DNA of 20,480 nt, from positions 1 to 20,480 of the forward strand of contig CAADYC010000059.1 in assembly GCA_900753165.1 (NCBI GenBank), given 5' to 3'. The position numbers and the translations under genes were made by a program. The notes below the pieces were generated by a model. That model was given only the letters and a program-made list of their open reading frames with translations. It had not been told where the DNA came from and ran no database searches. Of this stretch, positions 13,867 through 20,480 are shown piece after piece. How positions within the stretch are numbered: the first letter of the stretch is position 1; each line of letters begins with the position of its first letter. The stretch comes from Clostridia bacterium (GTDB lineage: Bacteria > Bacillota > Clostridia > TANB77 > CAG-508).

Positions 13867-16800
13867 ATGCTAGTAAACGAAAATATTATAGAACAATTAT
13901 GTATAGATGCAAGAAGCACAAGAACACAAAAAGCAAAAAAATACCAAATGCAAGGAAAAGTGTTAATTACGAAAGTAGAATATGAAAATAAAAATAACTT
14001 TGAACTACATGCAAGAGTATTTGGAACAGAACAATATGACACATATGTAGAAGTAAAAAATGGAGAGGTAGAAGAAATAAGCTGTGACTGTCCAGATTAT
14101 TACAACACATATGGAGTTTGCAAGCACAGTTTAGCATCAGTTTTAGAGTTTAACCAAAACGGATTTCAAGACATAAAAAATTCTGATAAAATTCAAAATC
14201 AAGACATTATCACAAGACAAAACAACAAAAATGCAAATAAATACAACAGTTTCCATCAAATTGTAAAAACACTATATAACGAAGAATTAGACGAAATAGA
14301 TTCGGATATAGATGTTGAGTTAAAAAATAAAGGAACTATAAAAATAGAACCTCAAATAATATATGACAAGTTTACTAGAGAAATGAAAATTGAATTTAAA
14401 ATCGGAAATAAAAGAATGTACAAACTCAAAAATTTAGCAGAATTTTATGTGAGAATGATAAACAAAGAATTCTATAAATATGGTGATAAATTAGAATTTG
14501 TACATACACAAGAAGTGTTTGAAGAAAATAGCCAAAAAATGTTAGATTTTATAATGAAATATGCAGAAGTAATTGCATACACAAATTCTTCAGCAAATTC
14601 AAATTATAGATATTACGGAAAAGCTTTAAATGAAAGTTCAATAATAATTGGGAATACAGCGATTGACGAATTATTTGATACATTAGAAAATAAAACAGTT
14701 TTAATTACAAGAGAATATGAAAAACAAAATATAAAATTTATAGACCAAAATCCAGATTTAACATTTAGACTAGAAAAGATAGACAATGACGAATATAGAA
14801 TTATAGCAGATTTTGATATTTTCAAAATTGTAATCTTAAATGGAAAAAAATATAAATATGTTTTAACAGACGAAAATTTATATAGATGTAACAAGGAATT
14901 TGAAAAAACAACTTTAAAATTATTAAAAATATTTAGAGAAAATTTTTTAACACAGATATCACTTGGAAAAGATGAACTAGGTGAATTATTTTCAGTTGTA
15001 CTTTCAAAAGTAAAAAATGCTATAAAAATAGAACCTGAATTATTGGAAGAGATAAAAGAATTTGAACCTGAGAAATTAGGAGTAAAAGTATTTTTAGACT
15101 ACGACAAAAATAATTATCTTGTTGCAGATGTAAGATTATGCTATGGAGAGAATGAGTTTAATCCATTGAATGAACGAGAAGAAAAGGAATTTAAGTATTC
15201 AAGAAATCTTATTGAAGAAACAAAAGCAATGAATATTTTTAGAAAAACAGGTTTTATGTTTGATGTTCAAAATCTTAAATTCATATTGCCAGATGAGGAT
15301 AAAATTTATGAATTTTTAACAAATGACATCAATTATTATATGAAAAAATTCGAAGTATTAGCAACAGAAAACTTTAAATCAAAAGAGGTTGCAAAACCTA
15401 AAATAGGAACAGTTGGTGTAAGAGTTGAAAATAATCTTCTAGAAATTGATATGGACAAATTAAATATAGATTTGAACCAATTAGAAGATATATTGCAAAA
15501 ATATAAATTAAAGAAAAAGTATTATAGATTAAAAGATGGAAGTTTTCTTGATTTACAAGAAAGTAATGAAATTGATTTTATTGATAAATTAATTTCAGGA
15601 ACAGATGTTGATTATAAAGAATTAGAGAGTGGAACAATTAGACTTCCAGTAAATAGAACATTGTATTTAAACCAACTTTTAAAAGAGATAAAGGGCACAG
15701 AAATAGTAAAAAACAAAGAATATAAGAACATCATAAATGGTCTAGACAAAAACTTATTGGATGAAGAAGAAAAAATACCAGAAGAGGTTGAACCAATATT
15801 AAGACCATATCAAAAAACAGGTTTTAAATGGTTAAAGACACTTGATAGATATAAATTTGGAGGCATACTTGCAGACGATATGGGACTTGGAAAAACAATT
15901 CAAATTATATCAATTTTGTTAGACTATAAGCAAAATACAGAAGATGCAAAAACAAGTATAGTTGTATCACCAAGTTCATTATCATTAAACTGGAAAAATG
16001 AAATAGAAAAGTTTGCACCAGATTTAAAAATAAAAGTAATTAGGGGAACTGCATCAGAAAGAAAAATGAAAATTAACCAATTGGAAAAATATGATGTAAT
16101 CATAACATCATATGATTTGTTAAAAAGAGATATTGATGAGTACAAAGATAAAAAATATTGCTTTAAATACATAATTGCAGACGAGGCACAGTATTTGAAA
16201 AATAATACAACCAAAAATGCAAAGGCAATAAAAATGTTAAATGCAGAAACAAGATTTGCATTAACAGGAACACCAATTGAAAATTCATTAGCAGAATTAT
16301 GGTCAATATTTGATTTAATAATGCCCGGATATTTATTTAGTTATAAGGAATTTAAATCAACATATGAAATGCCAATTGTAAGAGATGAAGACAAAGATGC
16401 AATGAATAAACTAAAAATGTTGATAGAACCATTTGTACTAAGAAGAACTAAAAAAGAAGTTTTGACAGAATTGCCTGAAAAAACAATAACAGTTTTAAAT
16501 AATGAAATGGAAGAAGAACAAAGAAATATTTATTTATCATATTTGGTTCAAGCAAAACAAGAATTACAAGATGAAATTAGTGCAAGTGGATATGAAAGAA
16601 GCCAAATAAAAATATTAGCGGCACTTACAAGATTAAGACAAATATGTTGTCATCCAGGTCTATTTATAGAAGACTATAAAGGTGGAAGTAGTAAATTAGA
16701 CCAATGTATGGAAATTGTTGAAGATGGTATAACAGCAGGACACAAAATTTTGCTATTTTCAACATATACTTCAATGTTTGAAATATTAGAAAAAGAACTT

Positions 16801-17199
16801 AATAAAAGAGATATCAAATATTTTAAATTAACAGGAAGTACAAAAGTTGACGAAAGAATAGAATTGGTTGACGAGTTTAATCAAAATAAAGATATAAGTG
16901 TATTTTTAATATCACTAAAAGCAGGTGGAACAGGGCTTAATTTAATTGGTGCTGATATGGTTATACATTATGACCCATGGTGGAATTTATCTGCAGAAAA
17001 TCAGGCAACAGACAGGGCATATAGAATTGGACAAAAAAATAATGTTCAAGTGTATAAGTTGATAACAAAAGATTCAATTGAAGAGAAAATTTATGAACTT
17101 CAACAACGTAAGGCTGAACTTACTGATAATATGCTTAATACACAAACTACTTTTATTAATAAATTATCAAAAGAAGATATTATGAATTTGTTTAGTTAA
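13867..17199 (+). CDS. SWIM zinc-finger SNF2-family helicase/ATPase
   Basis: A 1110-residue bacterial Swi2/Snf2 protein. A SWIM zinc finger stands at the N-terminus: C73-x-C75, C85-x-H87 in CDCPDYYNTYGVCKH. About 550 residues of poorly conserved, Glu/Lys-rich sequence follow, where bacterial members carry an SNF2-associated domain. The motor then has LRPYQKTGFKWL, motif I DMGLGKT (K676), motif II DEAQ (772-775), motif III ALTGTPIENSLAELWSIF, then helicase C with LFSTYTSMFEIL, KAGGTGLNLIGADMVIHYDPWWN and motif VI DRAYRIGQ (1049-1056). It is a double-stranded DNA translocase; RapA-like recycling of RNA polymerase or repair roles are possible but unproven. The ATG at 13867 has a distant AAGGG site. 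Two tiny ORFs follow in the same direction. No methylase or nuclease partner is nearby, so it does not look like a DISARM or other defence cassette. Confidence 0.93.
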   Translation: MLVNENIIEQLCIDARSTRTQKAKKYQMQGKVLITKVEYENKNNFELHARVFGTEQYDTYVEVKNGEVEEISCDCPDYYNTYGVCKHSLASVLEFNQNGFQDIKNSDKIQNQDIITRQNNKNANKYNSFHQIVKTLYNEELDEIDSDIDVELKNKGTIKIEPQIIYDKFTREMKIEFKIGNKRMYKLKNLAEFYVRMINKEFYKYGDKLEFVHTQEVFEENSQKMLDFIMKYAEVIAYTNSSANSNYRYYGKALNESSIIIGNTAIDELFDTLENKTVLITREYEKQNIKFIDQNPDLTFRLEKIDNDEYRIIADFDIFKIVILNGKKYKYVLTDENLYRCNKEFEKTTLKLLKIFRENFLTQISLGKDELGELFSVVLSKVKNAIKIEPELLEEIKEFEPEKLGVKVFLDYDKNNYLVADVRLCYGENEFNPLNEREEKEFKYSRNLIEETKAMNIFRKTGFMFDVQNLKFILPDEDKIYEFLTNDINYYMKKFEVLATENFKSKEVAKPKIGTVGVRVENNLLEIDMDKLNIDLNQLEDILQKYKLKKKYYRLKDGSFLDLQESNEIDFIDKLISGTDVDYKELESGTIRLPVNRTLYLNQLLKEIKGTEIVKNKEYKNIINGLDKNLLDEEEKIPEEVEPILRPYQKTGFKWLKTLDRYKFGGILADDMGLGKTIQIISILLDYKQNTEDAKTSIVVSPSSLSLNWKNEIEKFAPDLKIKVIRGTASERKMKINQLEKYDVIITSYDLLKRDIDEYKDKKYCFKYIIADEAQYLKNNTTKNAKAIKMLNAETRFALTGTPIENSLAELWSIFDLIMPGYLFSYKEFKSTYEMPIVRDEDKDAMNKLKMLIEPFVLRRTKKEVLTELPEKTITVLNNEMEEEQRNIYLSYLVQAKQELQDEISASGYERSQIKILAALTRLRQICCHPGLFIEDYKGGSSKLDQCMEIVEDGITAGHKILLFSTYTSMFEILEKELNKRDIKYFKLTGSTKVDERIELVDEFNQNKDISVFLISLKAGGTGLNLIGADMVIHYDPWWNLSAENQATDRAYRIGQKNNVQVYKLITKDSIEEKIYELQQRKAELTDNMLNTQTTFINKLSKEDIMNLFS

Positions 17200-17212
17200 A
17201 AGGAGGATGTAT

Positions 17213-17350
17213 ATGGAAAATTGGATGAAAAAATATGAAGATGATAAAGAAAAGACATATGAAGATATACTAAATGATAAACTAAATAGATTATTAGATT
17301 TGGTTGATAATTCTGTACAATATAAAATAGAAGATATGAAACAAGCTTAG
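17213..17350 (+). CDS. Small charged protein (45 aa) behind the SNF2 gene
   Basis: ATG 17213 follows a perfect AAGGAGG (17200-17206) and lies 13 nt after the SNF2 stop codon, so it should be translated from the same message. The product is 45 residues, mostly helical and acidic: MENWMKKYEDDKEKTYEDIL, then DKLNRLLDLVDNSV. No membrane segment or cysteine. I do not recognise the family. The strong ribosome binding site is the main reason to call it a gene. Confidence 0.6.
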   Translation: MENWMKKYEDDKEKTYEDILNDKLNRLLDLVDNSVQYKIEDMKQA

Positions 17351-17381
17351 AAAAAAACAATTGGTGGAGTTGAGGTTTAGA

Positions 17382-17474
17382 ATGCAAAAAAGAGAATATA
17401 TGAAAACAGAAGAGGCTGATTCTTGGAATGAATTTAAAGAAGAAGAGCAAGAATTAGAAGATGAAGAAAGATAA
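17382..17474 (+). CDS. Possible 30-residue acidic protein
   Basis: ATG 17382 follows GAGG (17372-17375) at 6 nt and encodes 30 residues rich in Glu: MQKREYMKTEEADSWNEFKE and an acidic tail. It lies 31 nt after the preceding small ORF and would be in the same transcript. The frame is also open upstream of the ATG to 17340, so it could be the remnant of a longer gene. Function unknown; too short to be certain. Confidence 0.4.
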   Translation: MQKREYMKTEEADSWNEFKEEEQELEDEER

Positions 17475-17550
17475 TGTTTGATATACATGTTAGTTGTTTA
17501 ATATTTATATTATGGAACTTATTTGTAAATCGTGAGAGGAAAATATTAAT

Positions 17551-18912
17551 ATGAAAGATTATATTACAATTATAGGTGGAGGACTAGCAGGATGTGAGGC
17601 TACATACCAAATTGCAAAAGAAGGAATAAAAGTTAAATTATATGAAATGAAACCAATAAAATATTCGGAAGCACATTCAAATCAAAATTTGGCAGAGATA
17701 GTATGTAGCAATTCATTTAAATCAAATTTGTTAACAAATGCTTGTGGCTTATTAAAAGAAGAATTGAGAAGATTAGACTCGCTATTAATTAGAATTGCAG
17801 ACGAAACTCAAGTTCCAGCAGGTCAAGCTTTGGCTGTTGATAGAGAGTTGTTTGCCAAAAGAGTAACAGAGGAAATTGAAGCAAATCCATTAATAGAAAT
17901 TATCCACAAAGAGGTAGAAAGTGTGGATTCAGATAGTGAAATAAATGCAGAGGATGGAATTGTTATAATTGCTACAGGTCCATTGACTTCAGAAAAAATG
18001 GCAAAACAGATTTCTAAATTGACAGGTGAGGATAAATTGTATTTTTATGATGCAGCTGCACCTATTATATTAAAAGATAGTATCAATTTTGATATCGCTT
18101 TTTATGGAAATAGATATGAACAAGAAAAAAAGAAAGGTGAAACTATAGAAGAATGGCAAGAAAAACAAAAAAATCAAGAGAAAAGTTATATAAATTTGCC
18201 TATGAATAAAGAAGAATATGAAACTTTTTGGAAAGCATTAACAGAAGCGGAGGTTGTTACTCTACATGATTTTGAAAAAAGAGAGATTTTTGAAGGATGT
18301 ATGCCAATAGAAATTATGGCAAAAAGAGGAATAGATACTTTACGTTTTGGACCCTTAAAACCAGTTGGATTTGATGATCCGAGATATGCTAAAAGGCCTT
18401 ATGCCGTAGTACAACTACGTCAAGATAATTCAGAAGGAAATATATATAATATGGTTGGCTTCCAAACAAATTTGAAATTTGGAGAGCAAAAAAGAGTGTT
18501 TAGTATGATTCCTGGACTTGAAAATGCTGAATTTGTTAAATATGGTGTAATGCATAGAAATACATATATAAATTCAACTAAATTATTGGATGAGACATAT
18601 AATTTAAAATCAAATCATAATATTTTCTTTGCTGGACAGATAACTGGTGTAGAAGGGTATGTTGAATCTATTTCTTCTGGGATGGTTGCAGCATTAAATG
18701 CTATTAAGCTTTTTCACGGAAGTAAAGATAGAAAAAATTTTTCAGAAGATACGGTAATAGGAGCTTTAGCTAAATATATTTCTACTGCAAATGATAGATT
18801 TCAACCAATGAATGCTAATTTTGGGATTCTACCTGAGTTGGAAGGTAAAAAGATTAGGGATAAAAGAGAAAGATATTCAAAATTGGCAGAAAGAAGTTTG
18901 AAAAAACTATAA
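17551..18912 (+). CDS. trmFO: TrmFO, folate-dependent tRNA m5U54 methyltransferase
   Basis: A complete 453-residue flavoprotein of the GidA/TrmFO family. The FAD-binding motif GGGLAGCEA is at residues 9-17, followed by EMKP, AHSNQNLAEIVCSNSFKSN (C52, matching the conserved catalytic cysteine region), GLLKEELRRLDSLL and VPAGQALAVDR. Further on are FEGCMPIEIMAKRGIDTLRFG with the second conserved cysteine (C250), and the C-terminal FAGQITGVEGYVESISSG. The enzyme uses 5,10-methylene-tetrahydrofolate and reduced FAD to methylate U54 of the T-loop, which replaces the SAM-dependent TrmA route in many Firmicutes. GAGAGGA lies about 10 nt before the ATG. The gap upstream (17475-17550) has no clear promoter or terminator, so it may be transcribed with the SNF2 gene. 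Confidence 0.95.
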   Translation: MKDYITIIGGGLAGCEATYQIAKEGIKVKLYEMKPIKYSEAHSNQNLAEIVCSNSFKSNLLTNACGLLKEELRRLDSLLIRIADETQVPAGQALAVDRELFAKRVTEEIEANPLIEIIHKEVESVDSDSEINAEDGIVIIATGPLTSEKMAKQISKLTGEDKLYFYDAAAPIILKDSINFDIAFYGNRYEQEKKKGETIEEWQEKQKNQEKSYINLPMNKEEYETFWKALTEAEVVTLHDFEKREIFEGCMPIEIMAKRGIDTLRFGPLKPVGFDDPRYAKRPYAVVQLRQDNSEGNIYNMVGFQTNLKFGEQKRVFSMIPGLENAEFVKYGVMHRNTYINSTKLLDETYNLKSNHNIFFAGQITGVEGYVESISSGMVAALNAIKLFHGSKDRKNFSEDTVIGALAKYISTANDRFQPMNANFGILPELEGKKIRDKRERYSKLAERSLKKL

Positions 18913-18971
18913 AAATAATATTACTGAAATGTTACAAAGGTATTAAATTTAAAATACTTTACATAAAACTA

Positions 18972-19000
18972 TTGCAAATGTTGTAAAATTTTGTTATAAT
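18972..19000 (+). promoter_or_regulatory. Promoter of the coiled-coil protein gene
   Basis: TTGCAA at 18972-18977 and exact TATAAT at 18995-19000 with a 17-nt spacer; the leader is about 32 nt. Confidence 0.8.
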
Positions 19001-19038
19001 TTTATTTAGTGATAATATTTGGAAAAGAAGGAGATATT

Positions 19039-20480
19039 ATGGATAAAATATTAGAAGAATTAGAAAATATGAAAAAAATTTCTGAAAGAGTTCATAGAAA
19101 TGTAAAAAGAGAAATTGCAATTAAAGAAAGAGAAAATGAAGTAAAAGAATTGTATGAAAAAATGCAATTAAAAATGATTGGTTCAGTTGAAAGAGAAAAC
19201 ATAAAAAAAGAATATGAAAAGAAAAAGAAAAATTTAGACAAAATATTTGAATTGAAGAAAGATGCTGATAATGAAATTAAATCAGATTTTAAGGATCAAA
19301 AGAAAAAAATAGTTGATCAAATTGATAAAGAAGTATCAGGCTATGTAAAAACAAAACAAGATAGAGAAAATGCAGAAAAAGCAAGAGACGAAGAAATTGA
19401 AAATCTAGAAAAAGAAAAATTAGCATATATGAAAATTGCTTTAAATTCAAAGAAAGATATAGATAATATATTGAGTAAATTGAATAATGGTGAAAATGTT
19501 AATACAAGTAGATTATCTGATGCTAGAAGTGAATATGAAGCAAATGCTAAGAAAAGTGTTGAAATAAAACACAAAATAGAAGATGTAAAAAAAGTACAAT
19601 TTAAATCAATAGAAGAAAATAAGGAAGAATTTTCAGATTTAGTATATTTCAGATCAAGAATTTCACATATGAATATGGAAAATATTGATGATTTAGATAA
19701 AGATGAATTTGTAATTAAATATGGAAAAGAACCAGAAGTAAGAACAATGGCTGATTTATATGATGAAAAAGGTAATTTTGTGGGAACAGGTAAAGAAAAT
19801 GAAGAAGAAAAACCAGGACAAAAGCCAGAAGCAAAAACAGAAGAAAAACCAGGACAAAAGCCAGAAGCAAAAACAGAAGAAAAACCAGAACAAAAGCCTG
19901 AAGTAAAACTAAAACAGGAACAACGTAAAATCAATAATATTAAAGTAGGAGATACAATTACAATTGATGTTAGTAATGATAAAATGAAACTTGGTGATGC
20001 AGAAATAGTATCTTATAAAGAACAACTAAAAAATAAAAAAGCATTAATAGCTGATAAAGATTTAAATATTAATAAATTTTTCAAAAATAATAAGAGAAAA
20101 ATGAAAAATATAGATTATGCATTACTTTCAAAATTGAAAGATATTAACAAAAACCTTGCCTTATTTTATTTAGATGCTATAAGTGGAGGAAGTGTTAGTC
20201 AAGATAAAACAAAGATATCTGGATTAGAAGCATTAAATAAACTTATTAATATAGAATATAAATTTGATAAAGATGAAGGTATATTAAACAATTTTAAAGC
20301 AAAGAGAATTGCAAGATATGCACATAAAATAGGGTTAGCGGAAATTGATGGAATTAGTGAAAGAAGTTTTTATGATAAAATTAAAGATGGCCTTTCAGGA
20401 CTTAAATTGTCTGGCTTTGGAAAAAAACCAAAAGAGTTGACAAGTGGAAAAGAAAAGGCTGAAAGTAAAGAGCCTACTAT
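19039..20480 (+). CDS. Long coiled-coil protein with Pro/Glu/Lys repeats (3' end outside window)
   Basis: The frame opens at ATG 19039, 5 nt after AAGGAG (19028-19033), and stays open to the window edge, giving at least 480 residues. Residues 1 to about 210 are almost pure charged helix (ERVHRNVKREIAIKERENEV, KKDADNEIKSDFKDQKKKIV) and should form a long coiled coil. Residues 256-291 are three 12-residue repeats of EEKPGQKPEAKT. The rest (KVGDTITIDVSNDKMKLGDAE, KNIDYALLSKLKDINKNLALFYLDAISG) is basic and probably a folded domain; a Gly/Ser/Lys-rich stretch begins near the edge. No signal peptide or membrane segment is visible. I cannot name a family; a structural, cytoskeletal or envelope-linking role would be a guess. 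It has its own promoter. Confidence 0.8.
   Translation, partial: MDKILEELENMKKISERVHRNVKREIAIKERENEVKELYEKMQLKMIGSVERENIKKEYEKKKKNLDKIFELKKDADNEIKSDFKDQKKKIVDQIDKEVSGYVKTKQDRENAEKARDEEIENLEKEKLAYMKIALNSKKDIDNILSKLNNGENVNTSRLSDARSEYEANAKKSVEIKHKIEDVKKVQFKSIEENKEEFSDLVYFRSRISHMNMENIDDLDKDEFVIKYGKEPEVRTMADLYDEKGNFVGTGKENEEEKPGQKPEAKTEEKPGQKPEAKTEEKPEQKPEVKLKQEQRKINNIKVGDTITIDVSNDKMKLGDAEIVSYKEQLKNKKALIADKDLNINKFFKNNKRKMKNIDYALLSKLKDINKNLALFYLDAISGGSVSQDKTKISGLEALNKLINIEYKFDKDEGILNNFKAKRIARYAHKIGLAEIDGISERSFYDKIKDGLSGLKLSGFGKKPKELTSGKEKAESKEPT
19804..19911 (+). repeat. Three 36-bp tandem repeats in the coiled-coil gene
   Basis: Units 19804-19839 and 19840-19875 are identical; 19876-19911 differs at a few bases (GQ to EQ, A to V, T to L). 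They encode EEKPGQKPEAKT, a likely extended proline-rich linker between the coiled coil and the downstream domain. Confidence 0.93.

Noticed and set aside
13867..17199. SNF2 helicase as part of a DISARM-like defence system
   Set aside because: No methyltransferase, DUF1998 or phospholipase D gene is nearby; neighbours are housekeeping genes.
17475..17550. Promoter just before trmFO
   Set aside because: TTGATA at the start of the gap has no acceptable -10 box at 16-18 nt.
18936..18960. Hairpin after trmFO as terminator
   Set aside because: The stem needs a bulge, is A-T rich and has no T-run after it.

Overview
The window is low-GC, A-rich DNA with standard-code genes, strong AGGAGG-type ribosome binding sites, TTG and GTG starts, and TTGACA/TATAAT promoters. 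Gene content (gdpP-rplI-dnaB order, tilS next to ftsH, a Spo0E-like phosphatase, the folate-type TrmFO, a YfmF/YfmH pair) points to a spore-forming or recently asporogenous member of Clostridia, probably a gut lineage. This is inference from gene families; there is no rRNA to confirm it. All genes but one lie on the + strand. No tRNA, rRNA, CRISPR array, insertion sequence or prophage was seen, and no gene-free stretch reaches 300 bases.

Layout. 2-1507 is the C-terminal part of a secreted-looking surface protein. 1565-5648 is the chromosomal housekeeping cluster gdpP (c-di-AMP hydrolysis), rplI (L9) and dnaB (replicative helicase). 5763-8768 holds tilS and ftsH. 8806-9312 is a convergent minus-strand two-helix membrane protein, divergently transcribed from rpsU (9540-9710). 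9890-12496 is a pair of M16-family peptidase-like proteins: an apparently inactive YfmF type followed by an active-site-bearing YfmH type. 12694-13660 carries a Spo0E-like phosphatase and an unrecognised protein ending in a recent tandem duplication. 13867-17474 is a SWIM-SNF2 helicase with two tiny charged ORFs behind it. 17551-18912 is trmFO. 19039 to the edge is the start of a long coiled-coil protein of unknown role.

Most transcription units are well delimited: I place eight sigma-A-type promoters with spacers of 17-18 nt and seven hairpin terminators. Several terminator or intergenic hairpins (3583, 5655, 5717, 9818) are copies of one short palindromic element with GGGATT/AATCCC arms, a REP-like family. 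Two copies form a long inverted pair whose T-run abuts the tilS ribosome binding site.

Main leads: the REP-like element; a shared leader sequence before yfmH and the SNF2 gene; a candidate Spo0A box and a 14-bp direct repeat in front of the Spo0E-like gene; and a shift from A-ending to T-ending codons along several long genes. I found no complete new defence or biosynthetic system here.
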